DNA of 64,000 nt, from the NCBI GenBank assembly GCA_026936325.1, contig JAPTHN010000006.1:27111296-27175295 (forward strand). The letters run 5' to 3'. A program made the position numbers and the translations under genes. The notes below the pieces were generated by a model. That model was not told the origin of the DNA. It searched no databases and saw only the letters and a list, made by a program, of their open reading frames with translations. This stretch comes from Platynereis dumerilii. Its lineage: Eukaryota; Annelida; Polychaeta; Phyllodocida; Nereididae. Shown here piece by piece: positions 21,700 through 34,681 of the stretch (within the stretch, counting starts at the first letter, position 1; every line of letters begins with the position of its first letter).

Positions 21700-24600
21700 G
21701 ATGCCAAGCCTGACCACCCATCCACTAAAAACCATCCCAGGTTCAGGATGACGGAGGCTCTATCTTTAGTGTGTTGCATTAGAACAATGTTAGTCATGGA
21801 CAATGATGCGTGAACTGATTTGCCAACCCATGCCAAATAAACATTTTTAAAGATATCTGGAAAATTTAGACCAAAGTCTACTACAGATATCAAAGAAAAA
21901 TATGCTGTGACATCACCACTTGTAGTAATTTTACATATATATTGCTAGAAAATGGGATGCCAACTGTGACACTGAGTTGTGTTGAGCACGCTTATTCAAT
22001 GCTCAAAATGCTCCCGCCGAGAAGTCCTGTTTAATGGCCACCGTAAAAGAAAATAACATCATTGAATACTTTACTAGTATTAGCCTTCAAATAAACATAT
22101 AGCTGTAAACTTCAGTCGTCTCAAATGTACTGCTGTATATATTTTTAGAATTTTTTTCACATGTATCAATGATTATGTTGACACAATAACACAAGTGATA
22201 TTTCATTTAAAAATGCAGTTTGTGATGCCACAAACCAAACTACGTTTCAGAGGCTGTTTCCCGACATACCTTTGGGACTCAAAACAAAATTTAATGTATA
22301 CTTGAACAACATACAGTAAAGTTTCACAATGTAAGGAGTTTCACAGTGCAAGTGCTGCATTACACTGTTCAGAAGTTCAGAAGTCTTCAGAAAGATGATG
22401 AGGTCAGTGACCTGGGCGGAGACCCTAATTAGCATCTGACAGAAGTGTCAAAAGCAAATGAACACAAGCTGCAGGGAATTGCACAGCTCAAATTGCTCAT
22501 ACATATATAAGGCGATTAGCTTCCTACTTTTCATTTGAAGACTACTCATTTACAATCTTCTGTAAAACTGAGCATACAGATTGTTGAACAAGTTACAAGC
22601 AAAGAGAAAGAAATGTGATGCAGTTCTTATCAAGTATCAAAACAAATACAGTTTTCCCACTGATGTGAGGGCCATATGATATGCTCTATATGTGAGACTT
22701 TTTTACTTCTGCACTTTGATATGAGACTGTCTTTGGCAAAACCAAATTATTCATCTCAAAACAACCATTATAGCATTCATTAGACCTTCAGGAGAGACAC
22801 AGGTGAGACACAGCAAGTTGCAACCCAACCTACATCTTGTAAGCCCGCTCAAGGCCATAGGAAGGAAGGTCTTACAACAGAGAACAGCTACAGTGTGGTT
22901 GCCCAGGACCACCAGATAAAATGAGGTTTGTCCTCACTGATGCATTGGGCATCCTAGCTAAGGAACAAATAAACACTCTGTCACCACACCACAAGTGTGC
23001 ATCAGCCATTACCTACTGAAGTTCATTCATTTTAAGAAAAGCAATGATGCCATGAGTGGACAAGGCCTAAAAGGGAGACTTTCAAAACACTGAACGGTTC
23101 TCCTATTAAACCTCTCAAAATGTTTACATGGAACTAATAGGTAGGGCAGGCTAAAATTCCATATCAAAAGTGCCTCTTATAAATGGATAGACGTCACGGT
23201 TAACCCTGGAAACCAAGAATATCAATTTTCTACCCACCAACAGAATGCAGATGGTTAAACAAAATTCAAAAGGGAAAGTTGGAGGATAAGCACAAATTGG
23301 GTGGGCTGGCATGTACTGAGAGAATGCACAGTCAGGATTGCATCTAAATCCCATGAATGGGACCCTTATGACTTGCCTACAATTTGCATAGCATGAAAAA
23401 CACTTGCTGGGCTACTATTGTTTTCGCCTTTTTCCTATTTACATATTCCTCAATTCTTAATTCTGTAGCTGCATGCAATCACTCGCTGCAAGCTATATAG
23501 TGAGTACATAGAAAAAAGCTGCAAAATGTAGATGGCATCCACATTGACCGACGAAAATAGGGTTATGTGGTCGCCATCCCAGCCCATGATTGGTTGCCTT
23601 TGAAATGTGCTAAGCAGAAACAAAAAGAAGAGGATTTCAAAGATCACGTGGATCAGGCAAACAGCAGCAGGCTACAGCCCTGGAAGCAAACAAGAAAACT
23701 CCCGGCAACAATTAAATACAAATACAATGTTATGTTTTGGAAGCAAACATTCGAGCAGTGAGCAAACATTTCAACCAACTCAAATCTCCAAATCTCTATT
23801 GTGAGAGGAGAGGGCAACTGGTTTTTAGAGTAGATTTTCTTTTCTTACATTAGCTTGCTGCTCAGTGCCGAATGATTAATTTTAAACTTATTAGACTGGA
23901 AGAAAATCTTATTAATAGGTCCTGCACTCCTTTTCTTCAGAATTTGCCAACTTCAGTGGGCGGCTTTCAGGGTTTATAGAGGAGGCTCCACAAGCTGCAA
24001 GCAAGGCTTCATAGCCACCCAGCCAATTCTCCTTGGTAGGGTAGCATCTAACTGGCAATGATTACAAGAAAATTAAAAAGCACAATAGCATCCCCTATTA
24101 AAACTTAATTTCATTGACGAGCAATCAAACATCCTCATGCTGTGCACTACTTGAAAAACTGCCAAAGTAAATTAACACATCCATCAAGTCCTTCCGCCCT
24201 ATTGCAAAGAAGATTTCTGCCCATTGGGTGCACAATACATGAGGCAGGGGAACTGCAGGGATGTCTCTTCAATGCAGCCAATTAAATATTTCTTAGGAAA
24301 GTATTTTTTATTCCAAAATCTGCTGCCAAATATAGAATTGCCTCACCAAAACCTAGCTTTCTCCACTGACTGACAATGTTGTTCTAATCCTGCTTATGAT
24401 AAATGCGAAAAATAAGATTTTCAATCCAGGCTTCTGATTGTGGATAAGCATGTTGCATAAGCATACTCATATCACTATGAGTTAATAACATCACCGAAAA
24501 TTGTCTGAGGTTATTACTAAAATAATCTCAATAGTCAATAGTGTTTGTTTTCCAGTGCATAAGACTGGTAATTTTACATAATGTGATTGTAAACTTATTT

Positions 24601-25080
24601 GGTGTTAAGTTTCTGAGAGAATTCAATCTGTCAACACTTAGGCAAAAGGGCTTCATCCCTGAGGCGGTACCATAATTTTTAACTGGCAGCAAGAGCACAC
24701 ACTTTAAGAACTAACCAGGTTAACCTTAGAAAACCAGGGGCAGGTGATGTGGGTTTTTTTTTCCTGTATTTTTTAAAAAGTTTAACAGCTTATATAACTT
24801 TAGCACAGTATGAGGAGCAGGAAGAAACCTTTTATTGTTGGCCCTGGCATCCGAATCAGAAGTTTTAAAACTGACTAGCAGACTTGCTGCTAATCACCAG
24901 CTACTTATATCGGAGGTGTCATTCGGAGTTGTTGAAAAATCTATCATCATCAATCTCTGACAGAAAACAGTAAAGCTTTCAACAATTTATAGTCAAGAAT
25001 GCTTTAAATTGAGTTAGTGTGTTATACAACTGTAAGGTAATGTAAAAGAGTAGGCAGGTCAAGGGAGCTGCTGATTAAAG
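21700..25080. other. Unassigned single-copy stretch
   Basis: I see no gene, no clear repeat and no partner elsewhere in the window. The frames present are 60-76 codons, often overlapping on both strands (for example 23,450-23,804), and have no recognisable domain. Confidence 0.4.
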
Positions 25081-25081
25081 A

Positions 25082-25180
25082 AACATAATAATAATAATAA
25101 TAATAGTGATTTATATAGCGCCTCTTCCAGTAAACTGCTTTATATAGTGCCTCTTCCAGTAAACTGCTCAGAACCACAGT
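25082..25180 (-). mobile_element. Retroposon 3' end with (ATT)n tail, copy 1
   Basis: The plus strand reads (AAT)n, then TGATTTATATAGCGCC, TCTTCCAGTAAACTGCT. The same arrangement occurs at 49,573-49,650. Read on the minus strand it is a body ending GGCGCTATATAAAT followed by an (ATT)n tail, as expected of a SINE or LINE 3' end. In this copy the piece TATATAG-GCCTCTTCCAGTAAACTGCT is repeated in tandem once (about 25,131-25,170). The 5' extent is unclear. Confidence 0.65.
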
Positions 25181-25199
25181 TATAAGTATAGAGTTCCAT

Positions 25200-27330
25200 T
25201 TCATGTCCATTTTGAGCCAATTACTTTGAGGGATACACAGAGCCAATAGAAGAGCAACAAATCAACTGAGTATTTAATGCTCAGCTAAATCCGCCTACAT
25301 TTTCAGAAAGAGACAACATGAAATTTTTTCAAAGACCAGCACAGGGCCACAGGCACTAGAAGGTGCATAAATACCATGTATCATACCAAACAGCAATAAC
25401 AAAGCCATGTAAAGTATAGCATACAGCATTCTTGTGGCTTTTGGCTCCGCAGCGTTATAGTGAGAGGGTGGCATAAGAGAAGAAATTCATGGATTGTGGT
25501 GAAGTGGAAGGGACCACCGGAAGCCACCAGCAAGCCAACAGCTGCCACCCCCTGATTCCAGCGACCTCCTTCCAGTAGTTCATCCTTGGTCACTGTATAG
25601 TGAATTGCTGTGAATGAATATTATATCTGCAGAGTAGAAACTATACATTTTTATTGAGGACATGATAATGTGTCATGTGTGACATTTTCGTTTTCTTAAT
25701 CAAAAAAAAATTTAAAAAAGATAAGGTACATGACCACATGCAGTAAAACAACATTTATGATTCTTGGAATGCTGACAGAGATAAATTTCACTTCTTGTGC
25801 AGTATGAGGGAGAAACTTTTGATGCAAAGAGCAAACGATATGCCAATTTTAATTTCAATCAACACGGATGACAATGACAGCCTCATTTCTTTCACACTCC
25901 TTGCAATATATTTTCTTAATCTTTATGAAATATTTGGTTAGATTCACAGCTTGATATCACAGCCTTTGCAATGGTTGAGAGTGATGTCGTGCTCTCAACT
26001 CAACCTCACATAAAGGGCAATCGGCAAATCAGTGTCCTATTAGTTTGAGCTCTCCAGAATAAAAATTATTGTTCTACGTATCAGTTGCAATGAATTTAAC
26101 AAGCAAGTTGTGTAAACTGCCCACTGCCCAGTGCAGTTTTCACTGTGTAGCCATCATAGACTATCCTCTAGAGCCAAGTGGATCACTGAAAGAGACGACT
26201 GTCATTACACCCAATCCTGCATGCAGGGGCTATAGGGTTATTCCGGGGTCAGACTCAGGTCAATCCTCTGTCCTCCTCAAATGCTTGTAAACAGCCCCTA
26301 CCTTAGGCTTTTCCCAAGCCATTGCATTATATTGTATTGCATTTCACAGTACAGCCATTGGTCAGCCATCCAACATTACTTTCTGCTACTTGTAGTATAG
26401 TGTGCCACTCCTCAATGTACGATTCAAGCTTAATAGTAATCTTAATCACTTCTACCTCAAGGGGCTTTGTTATCCAAGTGCAACAAAAAAAGAGAGGAAG
26501 TAAAGAACAACTCTAATACCTGCATTTCATTTACGACTTACGAGAGATGCCCAAAATTATCTGAGTGATGTCATTACCGCTATATGCCATTATGTGTGTA
26601 CATTTTTGATTCATATATCCAACTAATAAGACGCTCATATCCCACCCACTGATGTTCTCAAACAACTGAAAGAGTGTTTCAGGTTGCATTTGAGTCTATT
26701 AGTAAGAAGTTAGATCAATCATATTTCTATTCAGCATGTTTTTTCCAAACATCACATTAACAGCAAAAACACCGATCATTTCAATGATAATTATATTATC
26801 AAGTGCAATTGTCTTCGGGACTACAAATGCAGAATCACAAAATAGCCCAAAGAAAAAACAGAGTTGATCTAATTCGTCGACAACAACTGCATCTGAAATG
26901 TCTTTTTAATCTAAAGGCTATTTTGCTTATTGGTGCAATCGATATTACAATATTCCTAGTTTTGTGGCTTTCCGCTTTCAGCAAACGTGTAATTATTTTG
27001 TTTTATGGTTCTGCTTAAGCAGCATTTGTTTTCCTCAAAATGAAAATATCATCATGAAATCTCAGTGGTGGTTTTGAACCATATTCCCCTAGGCCTCAAT
27101 TTTTTATGAATCATATTCTGATTTTAGCAACCCCCTCAATCCAAGCAGCAGTTCTTAGGCTCAGAATAACATGGCTCAAACATATCACTACACTCTGTTA
27201 GTTGATTTTATTTTATTTTATTCTGCTATAGAAGTTCAACTTGTTTCCAATGTGGTTCTGTGGCAAGCATTCAAAAATCTATAGTGTTTTTCAATATGAG
27301 CATTATAAGTGAAATCGAAACAAAACTATA
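25200..27330. other. Unassigned single-copy stretch
   Basis: No gene or repeat family is recognised. There is an (ATTTT)n-like patch near 27,205-27,222. The frames (64-74 codons) have no recognisable motif. Confidence 0.4.
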
Positions 27331-27335
27331 TAATG

Positions 27336-27440
27336 ATGGAATGGATGACTGGGGCTTTACGTCCTGTATTTGTGCACTTGGTAAGCTATTTAGGAAGGGA
27401 GGAGGACACTGTTACCAACTAAGCTAACACCAGCCCCCAC
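27336..27440 (-). mobile_element. SINE fragment, same tail family as 45,881-46,408
   Basis: On the minus strand it begins with a box A-like piece, TTAGCTTAGTTGGTAACAGTG, then jumps to TACCAAGTGCACAAATACAG and GACGTAAAGCCCCAGTCATC. The last part matches the tail of the SINE ending near 46,408 (TACCAAGTGCACAAATACCG, GACGTAAAGCGCCAAT). Box B and the middle are missing, so this copy is internally deleted. The 3' end runs into TCATCCATTCCATCAT. Confidence 0.7.
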
Positions 27441-29040
27441 ATAGAATGATGAAAAACGTCTTACAGAAAATCATCCAATGACTGAGTTACTAAAGTGATC
27501 TCATTGGAAATGAAAACCTGATCTTGAATCCTTTTGATGAGCCCACCCAAATAGACTGAAATTACCAAATAAAAGAATAATATTGAAGCTTGGCTTCTGG
27601 GAGTGTTCACCAGGGAAAATCTGTGGAATTGCATTTAAAGATTCTTCAACTTGAAATAGTTTCAAGACAGCTCCAATAATAAGGGAACATTTTCTTAGGC
27701 AGATCATGTTTCATTTCTCCGTAATTGTAAAGATGTTTTCTAATTTGTTCAGGTCTTGTTTTTGTTTGAGTCTCTGCATTAGAAGCCACACACTGGCATG
27801 CCAGTTATTTTTCCCATCAGAAATTGGGATAACTGTTGTCTTTTGCTAACCTGCTGAGGAGATGAAAACCATCACCCATGTATTGGTATCTTTGATAAGC
27901 AACACCTGAATATAATACACAGACACAGGAGAGATTGCTCGTGGTCTAATAGAGCTCCACATACTGTGGAAACCGAAAGAAAACAATTCACTCGAGGTTG
28001 AGAGGACGATGCTGCTAGGGGCAGGACATAAAACCAGAGGTCTAATGGATATATTCAATAGCCATTGAGAAAACTGTTGTCTTGCTTTCTGTCAATTTGC
28101 TTGCTTGTCATCAACCCACCAATCATGTTGGGATATTCACTACACTAAAAAGTTGTTTTGGAAATTGAAATCTGCTACCCCCATAAAATCCATCGCTAGA
28201 ACAGATAACATGTCTGAAACCGGCTGCATTGGTTTTGTTACGCGTAATGAGCACGGAGTTAGCCACAGAATGATAACTTTGCGAGTTTCATTATAGAAAC
28301 TGCAATTATTTCTGCTGTTATTTCCCCATGCTCTGACAAAAGCAGGATGGTTTCATAACTTTCCAATCACTCAGTACAGGGAGGATAATGATTCAGGCCA
28401 AAACCCAGCGGATGTTGATGATTGCATTTCATTTAGGATCTCAAGTCGAGAGACATTCTAGACCATGCAGTTCCACTCCAAATATTTGTGGTACAATCAA
28501 GAATCATCTTGTAGAATTATACTGAGCACAAGGAACTGTCAGACACAAATTCAATAATAAATCTAATCACCAAGAAGTATGATTATCTCAATCTGTGTGA
28601 GCTATTTAGTTCCTGAATTGGCAAATTGGCCATCTGCCATTTATCAAACCTGCATTGTTTGAGAACCATTTTTGTGGGAAAAGATTAAGTTCAAGCATGT
28701 ATTACTTCTAAACATTGCCCAGGGGCATTATTTACCTTCTGAAAGCACCATGCCAAAGATCAAATTTCCTAAAAACCCCCTGATTTACCACATTTTGTCC
28801 ATTGCCACAGGTGCACCTCACCTTATGACCAACATCCCTGCGACCCTGCCTGTCTATCAAGCATGCAAAGTGCAAGATGTAAAGCCCAAGCATTCATCCC
28901 CAGAAGAATCACCAATATTCGTTATCTCCAAGAACTTAAATTCCGGATTTACAAACTACACTGACCCAGATGAGTAGGGACTACGGTAAGAAGGTGAAAT
29001 GCACTCTTGTCACAGGGTATAACATTTGCCTTATATAGCT
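27441..29040. other. Unassigned single-copy stretch
   Basis: No gene or named repeat is recognised. The longest frame, 28,672-28,977 (101 codons), starts in ordinary AT-rich sequence and has no recognisable domain or splice context. Confidence 0.4.
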
Positions 29041-29115
29041 TAGCAGGACCGAGAGTCGAACCTAGGTCCTGAAAGTTAGCAGCCTAGTGCACTACCACTG
29101 AGCTGGTTACCCCCC
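29041..29115 (-). mobile_element. tRNA-like SINE head, minus strand
   Basis: On the minus strand it reads AACCAGCTCAGTGGTAGTGC (box A-like), then GGTTCGACTCTCGGTCC (box B-like) at roughly the usual spacing. Upstream is a run of about 14 G bases. The anticodon arm does not pair well and the 5' acceptor strand is replaced by the G-run, so a working tRNA gene is unlikely. How far the SINE body extends below 29,041 is unclear. Confidence 0.6.
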
Positions 29116-31341
29116 CCCCCCCCAACAACCTATATTTCTAATTTTTTCGGCCGCTTCCAGCTGTTAGTATCCCCTAGTGAGTGACTTGAGCTGTGCCGGA
29201 GAGAGGTATACTTGTGCCCGTTGCATAATAGTCAGTAATGACTGGCAGTGTACAATGTAGAATGTAGAACTACAAGTATCAAGTTCATGAAGTATCATCT
29301 CAAGAGTAAAATTTAATGCCCTCTGAATGACTGTTATGGATCACTTGCCCAACAAGCAGTGCCATCTGCCTTCAGTTTACTCTGCTAAGAGGAAACTCAC
29401 AGAGAAGTGCATCAATTCAATATTACACTAATGTGCACAGAACATTTTCCTCTTAAATCAACCTAAATGGGCAATTCAAACACAATTTAGTTAAAACTGA
29501 TTATTTCAAGTATCATAACAATCTCGAAAACATTTAAAACAGGCAATTGCCACCAGAAAAATTTATTCCCAGATGATTAATGAATAAGGCCTGTACTCGA
29601 CGAGTGCTACTCGTATACAGTGTAAATATACATCAGCCGAATAATAATCTAGATTGCCGTGGAAAATATTTTACACAACGCCAATTTTTACAATTTAGAT
29701 TTATCAATTTCTCAGCATGAAACTAGAATCCAACCAGACGTCGCTTCCAGATATTGTGCTTTGAGCGTTGGAATTTGCATTGTCAATATATGTAAGTTTC
29801 GTCTTGGACAGTAATAAGCAGGGCAATCCAAGTTCTTCGAATCTTTTTAAAAATAGCAACTTTCTTTTAAATTCCTTAGTATTTCAAAGTCATCCATGGC
29901 CCGGATAAATGGCACTATCAACTTTTTAAGAAAGTACCGGTCGCAGGCTGGTAGCTTTCAATCTAATCAGACACGACAGTGTTTGCACGTGTGAAGAGTT
30001 GTAGTCTACCAATATCTTGACAGATATCCATTAAAGACAGCAACCATTTAAATTATCTGAACTTCAGTCTGCCTTTAACTGCCAAGTTAATACATGTATC
30101 AACTTCCAATTCAAAATTGACTAGCTGAGGTGTCGTGCAAATTCCAATTGAAGTGTCAAAGAAGGCACAAAGATGACACCAGTACAGCTGAGTAAAAGAA
30201 GTTGAGAAAGAAGGAGAGACTTTTAAGAAGAGAAAAAACATAGAACTAAGATGAGGAAAGAAAACTCCAGCAGCACCTTTAGTCTGATGCTATTTCGTAC
30301 TTTTTTCAGCCACAAGGAAAGTGTCCAATCAGACTGTAAGAGTCACTCTTCGAAATGGAAGAACAGTATCTTAGGTGTAAGTTGATTAAAATAACATCTA
30401 AAAGTGAAAAGAATTGGTTTGCTCAAGTGCCATCTTTTAGTGTTTCTCTCTCTGTCTGGTGCTTAACCACCAATCAACCGATGTTACTGAATAGATGGAC
30501 TAATTACCGGGGATCCTGCGGGAGACACCTTAGCACTTGCCGTCACGAAACACCTACTCAAGAAATACCAGAGGCATGACCATTAAGATCCAAATACTTC
30601 TTTTAATATTCAATTCATAGACAGTTACATGATAACCAAACCAATAGGCAATAACTTATCCAAAATCCCTTACATATGCAATGCAGTCACAATACATTAA
30701 TGAATACCTTAGTAATTTAGATAGACTATAGAAACACACCTTCTCAAGCAACCATGACCTATAGCTTCCTTAAGGGAAACTCTAATCATACCTCTCACAA
30801 CGATACCCTGCCTGACGATCCATCACTGCGCCAGGGAGACAGAGACCGACCTGCCACCTTGGCAGAGGCGAGCTCTCTTCTGCTTGGGCAACCAAGCTTA
30901 CCCCCTGAGATTGACACCAGGGTGCTCTGCAGCTGCGCAGAGGCACCAGGGTAACCGTTGCCATAGAAACCATGGGGTGAGTTTTTACCCCGTTGCTATT
31001 ATTCTAGTTCTCTTTACAATTTACACAATAATAATATAAATGACATTACAAGGTTAAGGTTTAAGATTCATGGTGATTTGAAGCCAGAGGGAGATATCCT
31101 CTAAGGACCATTCCCAAAGAATGAAGACACCTCTGGAGCTAAAAGCTCAGCGGTGACATCCCGGCCAGTCTGCTGTAAACCTGACAAGTATAATTGTATT
31201 GGCCAGAGGAAGGTGGGAAGAGAAGGACTTTGATAGCAACACAATCAATCAGATGATGCATTTCTTGCATTGAAGGGTCCACAGGCAGATGATGATGCTG
31301 TGTCCTCCACCTCCTTCTCCCCCATCCACTGAAAACCTTTC
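29116..31341. other. Unassigned single-copy stretch
   Basis: No gene is recognised. At 30,760-30,980 there is a GC-rich patch (GCGCCAGGGAGACAGAG, GCTGCGCAGAGGCACC) unlike its AT-rich surroundings, with small overlapping frames on both strands. It could be part of an unrecognised retroposon. The remainder shows nothing nameable. Confidence 0.4.
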
Positions 31342-31896
31342 TGACTAATTAAGTTAGTCAAACTCCAGAAATTAGTCAAATGTTTGACTTAATTAGTCAA
31401 GTTACAGATGTGGTTAGACTTGTGACTAATTTAGTTAGTCATTATCATACTTCAGTTGACCAATAAAGTTATTTATTATATTTTTAAAATTATTTTTGTT
31501 GGTCAATTTGACTAATTTATTAGCCGTCTATCTAATTTATGTAGCCATCTGACTAATTTAGTTGGTCATGGAATTTTTAGATGTGCTGGTGGCGCTAATG
31601 AGGTACATTCTATTTATAGGTCTAATGTTGTCTTATATCATTAAGTTCAACACCTCCTCCAGCAGTTGGTCTCTGTGGCATAGTGGAAATGTGTTGTGTC
31701 TCTACCGTAAATTCTTGCAGCTTGGGAACTGAGTTAAAAATTGATTGTTCAAGCCTCACAAGGAACTTTTTTTTCAAAAGGGTCACTGTGTAGTAATTTA
31801 TTTAGACAATTGACTAAGCAAGTTAGTCACTTGACTAGCGTGACTAAGAATTTAAGGGGCCATCAAATGACCGACCTAATTAGTCATTTTGACTAA
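31342..31896. promoter_or_regulatory. Array of 13 TGACTAA/TTAGTCA motifs
   Basis: The 7-base motif TGACTAA or its complement TTAGTCA starts at 31,342, 31,354, 31,372, 31,393, 31,423, 31,435, 31,509, 31,550, 31,811, 31,823, 31,841, 31,880 and 31,890. Three pairs form the same 19-base palindrome, TGACTAA-N5-TTAGTCA (31,342-31,360; 31,423-31,441; 31,811-31,829), with different central bases. TGACTAA fits the AP-1/bZIP consensus TGASTMA. The motifs cluster in two groups about 250 bases apart. They could be bZIP sites in an enhancer, subterminal repeats of a DNA transposon, or a decayed tandem repeat. I cannot tell which. Confidence 0.5.
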
Positions 31897-32439
31897 GGTA
31901 GTTATTCGAAAAGTGTACAACATAGGCTCTTCATCCTCCTCGGGCCTGATGGAAAGCCCCCCCCCCCCGACCCTGCAGTTCAACACTTTATTGTGAAGTA
32001 TCTGCTCAGCTGCATCTGACCCATCAGTCTGGCCTAGTATCTTACACTTGCAAACTTCAGACTCAGTTTCTAAAGATGTTTTTCCTTTTCTTTTTTTCCA
32101 TGTTGGATGACTGCACTGTAATTATTATGTATTCAAGCACCAACTGATGCTGTTTTTGTTTGTTTCAGACAAACTTCTTCTTTTTATAGCTTGTGGAGTC
32201 ATGTATATTGTTTTATCATCTATTGCACAATTCTCCCCTAAAGACCAAATCTTTCACAGAGTCCATTGCCTTTATATCATTTCTGTAGTCAATCCCATTC
32301 TATTCACCCACAAATGTTCATTCTTTGCTACATAAACCCAGACCAAATGTCAATGTATTTGGTGGCTTGCGATATGTCAGACAAAAAACTTGAGGACATC
32401 TCATCCGATCTGTAAATGTCATCTCTCGGAATTGCATTA

Positions 32440-32884
32440 AATGTCAAGAAGGAAAAACCAACTGATAATTCTGTTTGTAGCAAATCCATAAAAAATCACT
32501 TAATAACTCAGTAAACTGAGGTCAATGTCATTTTTTACAATTACATAATATTATTTTACATAATCTGTGTTCATAAGATACACCAGACAACCTTCCAGTT
32601 TCAATTGCCAAAAGTAATTTTAATACTATACATCTTAATTGAGATAAACAAGACCTTGTTCTTCTGTTAATGAAAAATATTGGTAGCAAATTAATTAAGA
32701 ATGGCAAGTTGCACTCTTGAACATGACGTGTTAGGCCAGGCTGGTACCCTTTCAGTAAATAAATTTGGTCAAACTTTAAACGCTGAACCAGATACCAACA
32801 AACCATGTTCCGGAGAAAACTTGAGCAAGCAGGAGGGGAAAGAGCAAATACTTTGCAGTCTGACAGATATAGATTCACAAACAC
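32440..32884 (-). mobile_element. LINE relic, minus strand (CR1/L2-like)
   Basis: The minus-strand frame from 32,884 to 32,528 (118 codons) contains NRRTRSCLSQLRC and then LLLAIETGRL and YEHRLCKIILC. This series resembles the RS-L-Q-LRCG...LAIETGR...R-C--C segment near the C-terminus of CR1/L2-type LINE proteins, just before the EDE-HF motif seen in the fragment at 14,039. The frame stops after CNCKK and the expected EDE-HF part is not visible in any frame. It is truncated and dead. The upstream and downstream limits are approximate. Confidence 0.6.
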
Positions 32885-34123
32885 CTGCTACTAAAACACA
32901 CAGTTTTTAACCAACCGCCACCGGGGAACAGTCAGCAAGGAGCAGAAATGGAAATTGTATCAAAATATGAGAACAAGAACCACATCATTTATGGGAGCAG
33001 AGATCAGGTTTGTCTGTTGTAGCATCCTAACTCAGTCTCCCAATAAATCTGCATGAAAATCAACCTCCGTTCCAGATAACCCAAGAAGGCAGCAAATAGT
33101 AAAGAACCTAAATATTCTTGCTTCCAAAAAAGCTTTTGCAGACAGGGAATTTGACAATGCCATGCCATGTGCATTTAGCAGACACTGTACTGAGAAAAGA
33201 GATGCATCAAAATGTACAAGTGAAAGTAAAGTTGTAAATGAGGAACATATTTGTAGACCGAAGAATGGTTAAAGCAGTATGTTCTACATTCCAGCATCAT
33301 AAGCATGACAAGAGGAACAGAGATGCATGAATGAGACATGCAAATGAAACCAAGTTCTGAAACAGCAAAAAAAAAGAAGAAAAAAAAAGAGAGATCCAAC
33401 AATTTTGATTGAAACTCAATGAAAGTCACATTGAAACAAGGTTGGTTCCAATATCATTGTGATATATCAGGTGTCACTGTGATATTTTACTTTAGCCTGT
33501 TTTCACTATGACTGCCTGAAAATGTTTAGAAATTTGAGATGAAGACTTTGAAGCAGGTGTTGCTTGTGTCCTTTGTCATTAAACACAATGTATGGTGAAA
33601 AATAAAATAGCATAATGAAAGAATCATTTTCGTTTTCATTACAATGTGTAGCATAAACATAACTCTATGCCTCAATATATATTGAACATGTACACAACTT
33701 AAATCGGCAACACAGGTCAACATTACTTGTATTTCATTGTATAGTGAAGCCATACTCATGGGTGTCATGGCATGACCATATGAGGGCATATCACCATATG
33801 ATGGTCACAGTGTGTTCTGACTGTTCTCCTTCTCAGTTGTCTTCTCAAACAGTATAATGCCAGTGAGGCCACTTACGCTGTCCTTCTTACACAAACAGGC
33901 ATTATGTTTTGTAACAACATCAAGCAGGAACAATTGAAACCTTAGAACATTTGGCTTGAGATTCATATTCTGATGCAAAATACGAATGGCCTATAAGTAG
34001 ATGTTTGTGCGAGCATTTCAAGGCAAATCTGAACATTGCTTGCTATGTACAGTAATTACAGTCCTTGCAAATTGATTAGGAATTGCGATTTGATTTAATC
34101 TATGTTTAACAATTGTTGTAGGG

Positions 34124-34263
34124 ACTCCTCGTCAGCAGCAATAATTTTGTCTTTGAGGAATTCTTTTTGCTCTCATTGATGTATTTCGTAATATAAAAAA
34201 ATTTATTATTTAAGTATTATTTAACTGAACATAAATAAAGTTGCCTGAGTCTGAGTCCGAATC
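34124..34263 (+). mobile_element. 140-bp LINE 3' end with TGAGTC tail
   Basis: The sequence starts ACTCCTCGTCAGCAGCAATA and ends AACATAAATAAAGTTGCCTG followed by AGTCTGAGTCCGAATC, the form of a 3' untranslated tail of CR1/L2-group LINEs. A 7-base duplication TGTAGGG flanks it (34,117-34,123 and 34,264-34,270). Unit 2 of the tandem duplication has only TTGTACAGATAGGG near 37,020-37,033, so this is an insertion into unit 1 alone. It contains no protein-coding part. Confidence 0.85.
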
Positions 34264-34596
34264 TGTAGGGGTGACTTAATGTGTCTCAGTGTAGCCAATC
34301 CTTCTCCTCCAGCAATACAACATCCTAAGATTTTTAGTCTCTAAGTACCTTTTTATCACACTTGTCTCTGATGCCCTTTCCTCCCTCTCACAATCTCACA
34401 TCCCTCTCAGCTTCTTTGCTTCTATCTTATGCACTATCATAGCAATTCAAGAGGCAGCACTGGGACATGGGGAAACAGCGTTTGGACTGAGCATTGAGGA
34501 ACATATATTGAAAATTCACCACCTGAGAGAGAGAATAATGAGCACAGAAATGAGCACAGACAGCTGAGGCCCTGTCACTACTATCACCCTTTGTTG

Positions 34597-34681
34597 CAGC
34601 TGCAAGAGGTCAGTGTCAAGACACTCTTAGTTCGGAGGGTATCAGATCTCTGGAAAGTCACGAGAAACTCCAAAGTTGCTA
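34597..34681 (+). other. Highly conserved island, unit 1
   Basis: 81 of 85 bases agree with 37,364-37,448, with no indel, while flanking sequence has many. It includes GCTGCAAGAGGTCAG and GTATCAGATCTCTGGAAAG. No frame is favoured, so a non-coding role such as a protein-binding module or RNA structure is possible; chance or gene conversion is also possible. Confidence 0.6.

Noticed and set aside
29041-29112. Possible tRNA gene on the minus strand
   Set aside because: The 5' acceptor strand is replaced by a G-run and the anticodon arm does not pair; better read as a SINE head.
31342-31896. Reading the TGACTAA array as a CACTA-type element with CACT ends near 31,327 and 31,905
   Set aside because: CACTG and AAGTG occur at suitable places, but the adjoining bases do not form a convincing inverted repeat and no target duplication is seen.
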